Of a stretch of DNA of 10,591 bases, positions 1 to 5,620 are shown in pieces. The translations under genes were made by a program, and so were the position numbers. The stretch is taken from positions 1 through 10,591 of the forward strand of contig QMOC01000035.1 in NCBI GenBank assembly GCA_003648085.1, in the 5' to 3' direction. The notes beneath the pieces were generated by a model. The model was not told where the DNA came from. It ran no database searches and worked only from the letters and a program-made list of their open reading frames with translations. The DNA comes from Chloroflexota bacterium. GTDB taxonomy: Bacteria > Chloroflexota > Anaerolineae > B4-G1. The first letter of the stretch is position 1, and each line of letters starts with the position of its first letter.

Positions 1-1
1 C

Positions 2-223
2 TACGCGGGCGGCCAGATCCGGTGGAGCGGCCCGGTCACACCGAGCGACGAAGTGCGCGTGACTTACGTGCTCTCTCCGACGGCGGCGATCACCTTCGGC
101 CTGCCGCTGACCAACACGGCGGAGATTGACGGGAGCGTGCTGGGGCCTTTCACGCGCCGGGAGGTGGTGATGCAATCGCACGTCGTGTGGCTGCCGCTAA
201 TCACGCGGTGGTGGGGGCCATAA
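2..223 (+). CDS. C-terminal end of a secreted DUF11-type repeat protein (5' partial)
   Basis: The reading frame is open from base 2 to a TAA at 221-223 and gives the last 73 residues of a protein whose start lies outside the window. It reads like the final beta-sandwich of the DUF11 / conserved-repeat (TIGR01451-like) family: 'IRWSGPVTPSDEVRVTYVL' followed by 'PLTNTAEIDG', matching the family pattern of a 'W.G.v.pg..v' strand and then an 'itNtA' strand. It ends in 'HVVWLPLITRWWGP'; a short hydrophobic 'LPLI/LPLV' tail is, from memory, common at the ends of secreted Chloroflexota proteins. Such proteins are usually exported adhesins, proteases or surface-layer-associated repeat proteins. Which of these the full protein is cannot be told from this fragment. 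It converges with the HicB-like gene, with 43 nt between the two stop codons. Confidence 0.75.
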   Translation, partial: YAGGQIRWSGPVTPSDEVRVTYVLSPTAAITFGLPLTNTAEIDGSVLGPFTRREVVMQSHVVWLPLITRWWGP

Positions 224-266
224 GAAGAGACTTGTGTACGCCAGTCAGTGGGAGTGATGCGGGGCA

Positions 267-551
267 TCAGGCAACCTGGATAGACACTTGAAGTGGAGCG
301 AGGGCAACCAGGTGGCGGACAGGTTCCTGCGCCACCTCATCAAGGCTATATCCGGCTTCAGCAAGCAGTTCCCGAAGAGTGCCCATCTTTGCCGTCTCCT
401 CAAGGAAAATCTCGATGACCTCACGCAAATTGTGTCGGGCCTCTTCGATAGTGTGTCCGCAAGTCGCCAGGTCTAACTCCGGACAGTAGGCGGTATACAT
501 ATTGCCTTCCTGCCAAATTGTTCCTACAAACTGCAACATTCTAATCGTCAT
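267..551 (-). CDS. HicB-like (UPF0150) antitoxin-family protein, orphan
   Basis: This 94-residue protein belongs to the HicB/UPF0150 family. Residues 7-52 carry the diagnostic layout: a beta strand, then 'YTAYCPELDLATCGHTIEEA', then a helix 'NLREVIEIFLEE'. In HicAB modules this partial RNase-H-like fold binds and neutralises the HicA mRNA-interferase toxin. The C-terminal part (53-94) shows no recognisable helix-turn-helix or ribbon-helix-helix. No HicA-like ORF (about 60 residues, dsRNA-binding fold) is present on either side, so this is an orphan and may not act as an antitoxin. The ATG at 551 was chosen over in-frame alternatives up to 593. A Shine-Dalgarno run GGAGGAGGGG (555-564) sits just before it, and the upstream alternatives lie in or beside the predicted promoter. 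Family assignment is firm; function is uncertain. Confidence 0.85.
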   Translation of the reverse strand: MTIRMLQFVGTIWQEGNMYTAYCPELDLATCGHTIEEARHNLREVIEIFLEETAKMGTLRELLAEAGYSLDEVAQEPVRHLVALAPLQVSIQVA

Positions 552-554
552 TGT

Positions 555-564
555 CCCCTCCTCC
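555..564 (-). promoter_or_regulatory. Ribosome binding site of the HicB-like gene
   Basis: The minus strand reads GGAGGAGGGG, with the GGAGG core 8 nt before the ATG at 551. It decides the start codon of the HicB-like gene. Confidence 0.75.
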
Positions 565-579
565 ATCAGCGCTATTTGC

Positions 580-608
580 ATCTTAGCACACAACTATCAC
601 GATGTCAA
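580..608 (-). promoter_or_regulatory. Sigma-70-type promoter of the HicB-like gene
   Basis: On the minus strand a perfect -35 TTGACA (603-608) is followed after exactly 17 bp by TAAGAT (580-585), one mismatch from the -10 consensus. Transcription would begin near 573, leaving a leader of about 22 nt that contains the Shine-Dalgarno run at 555-564. This fits the start codon at 551 and excludes the longer start at 593. Confidence 0.75.
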
Positions 609-689
609 ACCACTACGATTGGACAAGAATATACCCTGAGAACGATCACCTCCAGAGAATGAGTAGTTACTGTTGCGGACGGATGGATA

Positions 690-698
690 TGGTATAAT
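690..698 (+). promoter_or_regulatory. Extended -10 promoter for pstC-pstA-pstB
   Basis: TGG plus a perfect TATAAT (693-698) forms an extended -10 element. No good -35 lies 16-18 bp upstream (positions 669-676 read poorly), which is typical of extended -10 promoters. The expected transcription start, about 7 nt downstream, falls at 705-706, on the ATG of pstC, so the transcript would be leaderless. The promoter is divergent from that of the HicB-like gene, with about 80 bp between the two. Confidence 0.6.
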
Positions 699-705
699 AG
701 CGGAT

Positions 706-1614
706 ATGGCAGGCCATACGCGAACTCAAAGGACCTTCTCCGAATACCTCATCGAGCGATTAATTCAGACCACCGGTATCCTGGTCATCCTCTTTCTGGC
801 ACTCATTTTCCTGTTCCTGCTACGCGAGGGCGGCGCGACGTTCTTCGAGGTGTCACTGCGCGATCTGCTCCAGACCCGCTGGTACCCCAACGAGGAATAC
901 TTCGGCATCCTGCCGTTGGTGCTGGGCTCACTGCTGGTGACACTGGGAGCAGCGGCTATCAGCCTCCCGCTGGGACTCCTGACGGCGGTCTTCATCGCAG
1001 AGGTCGCACCCCGCTGGATGCGCGAAGTCCTCAAGCCCCTTATCGAGGTACTTGCCGGTATCCCTTCCGTGGTACTGGGCTTTCTGGGGATGGTGGTCGT
1101 CTCGCCGCTGGTGCGCGAGTACCTGGGCGCCCCGACCGGCCTGACTGCGCTATCGGGCTCGCTGATGCTGGGCTACATGGCACTGCCGACCATCGTCAGC
1201 GTGGCCGAGGATGCGTTGGACGCCGTACCTAAGTCCTATCGCGATGCGGCGCTGGCGCTGGGGGCCACCCACTGGCAAACCATCTGGCGGATGACGGTGC
1301 CGGCAGCCCGCTCCGGCATCCTCACAGCGGTAATGCTGGGGGTGGGACGGGCCATCGGCGAGACAATGGCGGTGATGATGGTCACCGGCAACGCGGCACG
1401 TATGCCGCTCACGCTCAACTCGCTGCTGATGCCGGTGCGCACAATGACGGCGACCATCGCCGCCGAGATGGGCGAGGTAGCCCAGGGCAGCACCCATTAT
1501 CACGTCCTGTTCGCCATCGGCCTGGTGCTGTTTCTCGTCACTTTCATCATCAACCTGGTTGCCGCGTGGGCAATTTTCCGGCAGGGAAGGCGGTATGGGA
1601 GACTGCTGTCGTGA
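706..1614 (+). CDS. pstC: Phosphate ABC transporter permease PstC
   Basis: One of the two membrane permeases of the high-affinity phosphate importer PstSCAB. The 302-residue product has about six hydrophobic spans (roughly 21-40, 67-99, 115-137, 148-168, 205-227, 265-291). It carries the EAA-type cytoplasmic loop that docks onto the ATPase, 'LGATHWQTIWRMTVPAA' at 185-201, followed by 'GRAIGETMAVMMVTGN' (214-229), typical of PstC. The frame could be opened at a TTG at 673, but that codon overlaps the predicted promoter. The ATG at 706 is preferred: it lies where transcription should start and has no Shine-Dalgarno site, which suggests leaderless translation. The stop overlaps the pstA start (GTGA). 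pstS, which often precedes pstC, is not here; upstream lie unrelated genes. Identity is secure; the start is likely. Confidence 0.92.
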   Translation: MAGHTRTQRTFSEYLIERLIQTTGILVILFLALIFLFLLREGGATFFEVSLRDLLQTRWYPNEEYFGILPLVLGSLLVTLGAAAISLPLGLLTAVFIAEVAPRWMREVLKPLIEVLAGIPSVVLGFLGMVVVSPLVREYLGAPTGLTALSGSLMLGYMALPTIVSVAEDALDAVPKSYRDAALALGATHWQTIWRMTVPAARSGILTAVMLGVGRAIGETMAVMMVTGNAARMPLTLNSLLMPVRTMTATIAAEMGEVAQGSTHYHVLFAIGLVLFLVTFIINLVAAWAIFRQGRRYGRLLS

Positions 1615-2474
1615 ATAGCGTTCCTCAAATGTCCAGACAACTTCGCCAGCAACTTGGCTTTACACTCCTGGGTCTTGCCACCACCATAGTGGTGCTGCCT
1701 ATCTTGTTGCTGGTGGGCTACATCCTCGTGCAGGGTGCGTCCGCTATCTCGTGGGAGTTCATCACCGCGATGCCACGGGAGGGGATGCGGGCTGGCGGCA
1801 TCTGGCCCGCCCTCGTCGGCACAGTGCTTCTGACACTGGGTACTGCCATCTTCGCTGTACCGGTGGGAATAGCAGTAGCGATCTACCTGGCGGAGTACGC
1901 CCACGATACCTCCCTCACCCGCCTCATCCGACTGGCGATTATCAACTTGGCCGGAGTGCCCTCGGTCGTCTACGGACTGTTCGGCCTGGGGCTGTTCGTC
2001 ATCTTCCTTCGGTTGGGCACCTCCATCCTGGCCGGCTCACTGACGTTGGCGATTATGACCCTGCCGGTCATCATCAGCACGGCCGAGGAAGCACTGCGGG
2101 CAGTGCCTCAGTCCTTCCGCATCGTCAGCCTTTCGCTGGGGGCCACCCAATGGCAGACCGTCCGGCGCGTCGTGTTGCCTCAGGCCCTACCGGGCATCCT
2201 CACCGGTGTCATCCTGGGACTGGAGCGGGCCGCAGGGGAGACCGCGCCGATTCTCTTCACCGTGGCGGCCTTCTTCCTGCCGCGCCTCCCCCGCTCCATC
2301 TTCGACCAGACGATGGCGCTGCCCTATCATCTCTTTGTCATCAGCACCCAGGTACCGGGGATGCCGCTGCGCATTCAATACGGCACCGCGCTGGTGCTGC
2401 TGGCCTTCGTCCTTTCGATGAACGCGCTGGCGACGGTCATCCGCAGCCACTTCCGCCGCCGGCGACAATGGTGA
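1611..2474 (+). CDS. pstA: Phosphate ABC transporter permease PstA
   Basis: The second permease of the phosphate importer, 287 residues with about six membrane spans (around 16-40, 65-93, 108-133, 138-156, 196-221, 255-276). The EAA loop reads '[22 protein letters not shown]' near 176-197 and is clearly paralogous to that of PstC; '[13 protein letters not shown]' (205-217) is the PstA hallmark. The GTG at 1611 was chosen because it overlaps the pstC stop as GTGA, with a GGGAG Shine-Dalgarno site at 1597-1601, so translation is probably coupled. A longer frame opening at GTG 1566 would overlap pstC by 49 nt and adds an unrelated-looking segment; an ATG at 1629 lacks a ribosome site. The strongly basic tail 'HFRRRRQW' should be cytoplasmic. 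pstB begins 4 nt after the stop. Confidence 0.92.
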   Translation: MNSVPQMSRQLRQQLGFTLLGLATTIVVLPILLLVGYILVQGASAISWEFITAMPREGMRAGGIWPALVGTVLLTLGTAIFAVPVGIAVAIYLAEYAHDTSLTRLIRLAIINLAGVPSVVYGLFGLGLFVIFLRLGTSILAGSLTLAIMTLPVIISTAEEALRAVPQSFRIVSLSLGATQWQTVRRVVLPQALPGILTGVILGLERAAGETAPILFTVAAFFLPRLPRSIFDQTMALPYHLFVISTQVPGMPLRIQYGTALVLLAFVLSMNALATVIRSHFRRRRQW

Positions 2475-2478
2475 AGCG

Positions 2479-3240
2479 ATGAGAGAGCCCAAGTTCTTGC
2501 TGGAAAACGTCTCCTACATTTACGAAGATGGCGCCCGGGCACTGCACGACATCAGCCTGTGCATCTACCCCCACAAGATCACGGCCATCTTCGGCCCGGC
2601 AGGTGGAGGGAAGTCCACGCTATTGCGGCTCCTGAACCGGCTCAACGACCTGGTGCCGGGACGGCATCTGGAGGGGCGGGTGCTGCTCGACGGGGAGGAC
2701 ATCTACGCGCCGGGGGTGGACGTGCACGCGCTACGCCGCCGCGTGGGGATGGTTTTCGCCACACCGGTTCCGCTGCCGATGAGCATCCGACGGAACCTGA
2801 CCTACGGGCCAGAACTGGCGGGAGTGCGCGATCGCGCCCGGCTGGATGAACTGGTCGAGCGCAGCCTGCGGGCGGCGGCGTTGTGGGATGAGGTGAAGGA
2901 TCGGCTGGACGAGCCGGCCAGCGCGCTCTCGGGCGGGCAGCAGCAGCGGCTGTGCCTGGCTCGCACACTGGCGCTGGAGCCGGAGGTGATCTTGCTCGAC
3001 GAGCCGACCTCGGGGCTGGACCCCATCTCGACGGCCAAAGTCGAGGCCAGCCTGCAGGAACTGAAGCGGCGCTACACCATCGTCATCGTCCCCCACAGCG
3101 TACAGCAGGCCGCTCGCGTGGCCGATCACGCGGTCTTTATGTTGCAGGGTGAATTGGTTGAGGAAGGGCCAGGCGAACTATTGTTCACCAGGCCTCACGA
3201 TCAACGCACCGAGGATTACATCACCGGGCGCTTTGGGTAA
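2479..3240 (+). CDS. pstB: Phosphate ABC transporter ATP-binding protein PstB (variant Q-loop)
   Basis: The ATPase that powers phosphate import, 253 residues, the usual PstB length. Visible motifs are Walker [10 protein letters not shown] (39-47; the usual PstB form is GPSGCGKST), signature LSGGQ (150-154), Walker B VILLDE (170-175), D-loop SGLD (178-181) and H-loop His206 in '[13 protein letters not shown]'. The end '[10 protein letters not shown]' is characteristic of PstB. The odd feature is the Q-loop: canonical PstB reads 'VGMVFQ', while this protein reads '[15 protein letters not shown]' with Ala94 where the Mg/water-contacting Gln is expected. The rest of the active site is intact, so the protein is probably functional, perhaps of a divergent PstB clade. 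The ATG is 4 nt after pstA, with a weak GGTGA ribosome site overlapping the pstA stop. No phoU follows. Confidence 0.92.
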   Translation: MREPKFLLENVSYIYEDGARALHDISLCIYPHKITAIFGPAGGGKSTLLRLLNRLNDLVPGRHLEGRVLLDGEDIYAPGVDVHALRRRVGMVFATPVPLPMSIRRNLTYGPELAGVRDRARLDELVERSLRAAALWDEVKDRLDEPASALSGGQQQRLCLARTLALEPEVILLDEPTSGLDPISTAKVEASLQELKRRYTIVIVPHSVQQAARVADHAVFMLQGELVEEGPGELLFTRPHDQRTEDYITGRFG

Positions 3241-3361
3241 CTCGCTTTGCTCTCGCTTTGAACGACTGAAGTCGTTACTACGAGCAAAATCGCCGGAGTC
3301 CTGCTAGAATAGTAGCGACTTCAGTCGCTTGCCCCACACGGAGCGACCACAGCCGCTACTA
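3241..3361. repeat. Cluster of three REP-like palindromic repeats between convergent operons
   Basis: Copy 1 (3261-3280) and copy 3 (3341-3361, degenerate) have one orientation; copy 2 (3310-3330) is inverted. The shared core is roughly A-R-CGACTGAAGTCG-Y-TACTA. Copies 1 and 2 are self-palindromes (AACGACT-GA-AGTCGTT at 3261-3276; AGCGACT-TC-AGTCGCT at 3314-3329) and can also pair with each other across a 29-nt loop. A 9-bp direct repeat CTCGCTTTG (3241-3249, 3252-3260) precedes copy 1. The arrangement is REPIN-like. Placed between the ends of pstB and the slipin gene, it could act as a bidirectional transcription terminator, though no clear T-tract is seen. Confidence 0.65.
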
Positions 3362-3381
3362 TGATGCCTTTTGACGGGGCG

Positions 3382-4290
3382 CTACTGCCGCTCGTCGCTC
3401 GCCTTCCCCGCTTCGACGAAGGGCTTCAACAGGCTGGCGAACTCCATCGGGAAGATGAACTTCGTCGCCGGGCTTGCCCCCAGTTGCTTCAGCGTCTCGA
3501 AGTACTGCAACGTCATCGTATTGGGATCCACCTGACGTGCCGTCTCCCAAATCTTGTTCAATGCCACGGCGAAACCTTCGGCCCGCAGCGCCTGCGCGGT
3601 CCGCAACCCCTCCGCCTCCAGAATTGTGGCCTGCTTCTCACCCTCGGCCTTCAGAATGGCGGCCTGCTTTTCACCCTCGGCGACTTTGATGGCGGCCTCT
3701 CGCTTGCCGTCGGCCTCCGTAACCATCGCGCGCCGATTCCGCTCCGCCGCCATTTGCCGGTTCATCGCTTCCTGGACTTCCCGCGGCGGCTCAATCTCGC
3801 GGATCTCCACCGCGGTCACCTTCACGCCCCAGCGTTCCGTCACCTCGTCCAGTTTGACCCGTAGGACCTGATTGATGTGCTCCCGCTGGGCCAGCACGTT
3901 GTCAAGATCAATGTCACCGATGACGGCGCGCAGTGTCGTCGTGGCGATACCCACCGAGGCCTGCGCGAACTGTCCCACTTGCAGCACACTCAACTCAGGA
4001 TTGACCACCTTCCAGTAGATGAGAAAATCCACCCCAATAGGCGCGTTGTCCTTAGTGATACAGACCTGGTGGGGAATCTCCATAAACTGCTCACGCTGAT
4101 CCACCCTGACGGCTTTGTCAATGAAGGGGATCAGCAACACCAGTCCTGGGCCCTTCGTGCCGATGCACCGCCCCAGCCGGAAAACGACCAGCCGTTCGTA
4201 CTCACGCACGATGCGGATCATCGAGGCCAGAATGACCAGCAGGGCAAAACCGCCCAGGAAAAGAAACACGAGCAGTGTGACCCATTGCAT
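3382..4290 (-). CDS. Slipin (stomatin-type SPFH/band 7 protein)
   Basis: A 302-residue membrane-bound SPFH protein. Residues 4-24 form an N-terminal hydrophobic anchor, followed by 'IVREYERLVVFRLGRCIGTKGPGLVLLIPFID' (27-58), the opening of the stomatin/slipin band 7 domain, which runs to about 185. Residues about 186-245 form an Ala/Glu/Lys-rich coiled coil with an 11-residue repeat (EKQAAILKAEG, EKQATILEAEG), the oligomerisation stalk of the family. A C-terminal hydrophobic stretch (KFIFPMEFASLL) completes it. Slipins form ring- or cage-like membrane assemblies and are typically encoded beside NfeD, as here: the NfeD stop is 15 nt upstream. The ATG at 4290 is well supported by an AAGGAGGTGG ribosome site (4295-4304). 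It is the last gene of the minus-strand cluster. Exact physiological role unknown. Confidence 0.92.
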   Translation of the reverse strand: MQWVTLLVFLFLGGFALLVILASMIRIVREYERLVVFRLGRCIGTKGPGLVLLIPFIDKAVRVDQREQFMEIPHQVCITKDNAPIGVDFLIYWKVVNPELSVLQVGQFAQASVGIATTTLRAVIGDIDLDNVLAQREHINQVLRVKLDEVTERWGVKVTAVEIREIEPPREVQEAMNRQMAAERNRRAMVTEADGKREAAIKVAEGEKQAAILKAEGEKQATILEAEGLRTAQALRAEGFAVALNKIWETARQVDPNTMTLQYFETLKQLGASPATKFIFPMEFASLLKPFVEAGKASDERQ

Positions 4291-4294
4291 TTCA

Positions 4295-4304
4295 CCACCT
4301 CCTT
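4295..4304 (-). promoter_or_regulatory. Strong ribosome binding site of the slipin gene
   Basis: The minus strand reads AAGGAGGTGG, nearly the full anti-16S complement, with 7 nt between the GGAGG core and the ATG at 4290. It fills most of the 15-nt gap after nfeD and fixes the slipin start. Confidence 0.8.
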
Positions 4305-4305
4305 G

Positions 4306-4932
4306 CTATTGGATTGCACTCACACGCTTGACACGTGCCCTGAGTCCCTCCAGAGCCACAACCTCCACCTCCTCACCCACGCCGATAGGCTCGTCAGCGA
4401 TCGCCGTCCACAGTTCGCTCTGCACCTGCACTGTGCCCACAGGGTCAATGGACGTAGCGACCGTACCTCTCTTGCCGACGATTGTTTCTGCGTCCACTTT
4501 GGCGCGCAATCGCTGGGCACGCGCCACAGCGAAAAACGCCACCCCGAAGAACCCCAACGAGGCCAACGTCACGCCTCCGATCAACCAGGGGGAAAGCCGC
4601 AGCGCACCCTCGGCCGGGGGGAAGAGAAACACCGATCCCAACACCAACGATACGGCCGCCCCTACGGTGAGCGCCACGCTCTGTACCTTGAGGTCAACGA
4701 CGAACAGCACACCGGCGATGACGATGAGGATCACCCCCACCACGTTGACCGGCAACTGCGTCAGCCCGGCAATCGCCAGCGCCAGGCAGACGATTGCAGC
4801 GACCTCCAAGATTCCCGTGCCGGGCACATAGAACGCCGCCGCTGCCGCCCACAACCCGATGATGAGCAGGATGTAAACTACGTTAGGGTCGGTCAGCAAC
4901 GACCATAACGCCTGCACCAACTCGCTATCCAT
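4306..4932 (-). CDS. NfeD-family membrane protein without protease domain
   Basis: A 208-residue NfeD-family protein. The N-terminal part has about five hydrophobic spans (18-36, 42-58, 62-79, 87-104, 116-137) containing the family pattern 'YVPGTGILEVAAIVCLALAI' and 'LPVNVVGVILIVIAGVLFVVDL'. The C-terminal OB-fold domain (about 150-205) reads 'GKRGTVATSIDPVGTVQVQSELWTA' and ends in a strand before 'RVKRV'. The ClpP-like serine protease domain of long NfeD1a proteins is absent; this is the short membrane-plus-OB form. NfeD proteins associate with their neighbouring SPFH protein, and the OB domain is thought to mediate that contact; the adjacent slipin fits. The ATG at 4932 is the first possible start, because an in-frame TAG lies directly upstream. 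It lacks a clear Shine-Dalgarno site and is probably translated by coupling to the gene ending 17 nt upstream. Confidence 0.9.
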   Translation of the reverse strand: MDSELVQALWSLLTDPNVVYILLIIGLWAAAAAFYVPGTGILEVAAIVCLALAIAGLTQLPVNVVGVILIVIAGVLFVVDLKVQSVALTVGAAVSLVLGSVFLFPPAEGALRLSPWLIGGVTLASLGFFGVAFFAVARAQRLRAKVDAETIVGKRGTVATSIDPVGTVQVQSELWTAIADEPIGVGEEVEVVALEGLRARVKRVSAIQ

Positions 4933-4949
4933 CTACCGGGGTGCCAACA

Positions 4950-5456
4950 CTACACTGTCCGGCGCACACGACGCACCACGACCAGCAGAATCAGCAGTCC
5001 CACGGCCAGGACACCGGCCCCCAACGCACCGACGCCCGTGCCTGGGACCCCCTCGCCACCCGGCTTCGACGGCTGGCGGGTTGCGGTGGGCTCGACCGTC
5101 GCCGGCGTGGAGGTTGAGGTGGCCGGCGGCGGTACCGGCGTTGGAGTGCGCGTGGGGGTTGAGGTGGGTGTATCGGTCGGAGCCGGGGTATGCGTGGCCG
5201 TGGGCTGAGCGGCTGCCGTCGCCGTCTCGGCCACCGCTACCGCCACTGCCGTATTGGTGGCCTGGATGGCCTGGTTCTGCGCTTCGAGCGTCTGCCTCAT
5301 CCGTGGGGCGAGCAACACCGCCCAGACGACAAAGGCGCAGATGCCCAGCGCGAGCAGGCCGCCCAGCGCTGCCACGAGAATGATGAAGGTGCGATTCGCT
5401 CCCTCTTCTTCTACTGCTTCTTCCTCTTCGTCCGGGATGAGTTCAATATCTTCCAC
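4950..5456 (-). CDS. Acidic, Thr/Pro-rich membrane protein with VPGTG-TM-Arg tail
   Basis: A 168-residue protein of unrecognised family. From the N-terminus it has an acidic cytoplasmic tail (1-20, mostly Glu/Asp), a membrane span (24-48), an Ala/Thr/Gln-rich probably helical stretch (53-83), a Thr/Pro stalk with TPTPT-like runs (84-130), then 'VPGTG' (137-141), a second hydrophobic stretch (143-161) and a basic end 'RRVRRTV'. The last three parts resemble an LPXTG-type sorting signal (motif, hydrophobic stretch, Arg tail), but with VPGTG; it could equally be a plain second membrane span. Thr/Pro stalks of this kind are, from memory, frequent in Chloroflexota surface proteins. The GTG at 5456 is chosen for its perfect TAAGGAGG ribosome site 6 nt upstream; an ATG at 5519 has none. 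Its place directly before nfeD-slipin suggests an envelope role. Confidence 0.75.
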   Translation of the reverse strand: MEDIELIPDEEEEAVEEEGANRTFIILVAALGGLLALGICAFVVWAVLLAPRMRQTLEAQNQAIQATNTAVAVAVAETATAAAQPTATHTPAPTDTPTSTPTRTPTPVPPPATSTSTPATVEPTATRQPSKPGGEGVPGTGVGALGAGVLAVGLLILLVVVRRVRRTV

Positions 5457-5462
5457 TTTTCG

Positions 5463-5470
5463 CCTCCTTA
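5463..5470 (-). promoter_or_regulatory. Ribosome binding site deciding the GTG start at 5456
   Basis: The minus strand reads TAAGGAGG, a full-consensus Shine-Dalgarno sequence, 6 nt before GTG at 5454-5456. It overrides the longer ATG start at 5519, which has no such site. Confidence 0.8.
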
Positions 5471-5533
5471 GGTCGGCCCCCGCCCCAGCCCACATCCCCC
5501 GTGCCGGACTGGCCGACATAGTTTAGTTTGTGT

Positions 5534-5610
5534 GGTGCAAAACAAGGCCGGAGGCCTGGCTTCAGCCGGGAAAACCCCGATAAATCGGGGCCTCCAGCGA
5601 GTTTTGCACC
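5534..5610. repeat. 77-bp inverted-repeat element able to form a three-way junction
   Basis: The element is bounded by perfect 10-bp inverted repeats GGTGCAAAAC (5534-5543) and GTTTTGCACC (5601-5610). Inside, GGAGG (5550-5554) pairs with CCTCC (5591-5595). This inner stem directly encloses two 6-bp hairpins with four-base loops: CCTGGC-TTCA-GCCGGG (5555-5570, one T-G wobble) and CCCCGA-TAAA-TCGGGG (5575-5590), separated only by AAAA. The result is a nearly fully paired T-shaped structure. It lies in the 164-nt gap between the KOW-like protein gene (its stop is 10 nt away) and the Thr/Pro protein gene. It could be a non-autonomous dispersed repeat (MITE-like) or an RNA structure that tunes expression within the operon. 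No target-site duplication is evident. Confidence 0.6.
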
Positions 5611-5620
5611 GGGAACCAGT

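Noticed and set aside
255..269. Hairpin TGATGC-GGG-GCATCA at the convergent ends of the DUF11-type and HicB-like genes, as a terminator
   Set aside because: The stem has only 6 bp, there is no T-tract on either strand, and it overlaps the HicB-like stop codon. The evidence is too weak to call.
644..653. GATCACCTCC, identical to the 3' end of 16S rRNA
   Set aside because: Only ten bases match and no further rRNA sequence surrounds them. On the minus strand it reads as a Shine-Dalgarno sequence but leads to no credible ORF.
673..705. TTG 673 as the start of pstC
   Set aside because: It lies inside the predicted promoter region, lacks a ribosome site, and the extra 11 residues do not resemble a PstC N-terminus.
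1751..2482. 243-codon plus-strand frame overlapping pstA
   Set aside because: It is a +1 shadow of pstA with low-complexity Gly/Arg/His content; pstA motifs explain the region fully.
3877..4908. Long plus-strand frame of 343 codons opposite slipin and nfeD
   Set aside because: It is antisense to two well-supported genes, its translation is rich in His/Gln/Arg with no recognisable domain, and it spans both genes and their gap. It is a codon-bias shadow.
5471..5533. Promoter for the Thr/Pro protein gene around a TAAACT on the minus strand near 5520
   Set aside because: No -35 at proper spacing was found (TTGTTT lies 14 bp away and is inside the repeat element). The site is too weak to annotate.
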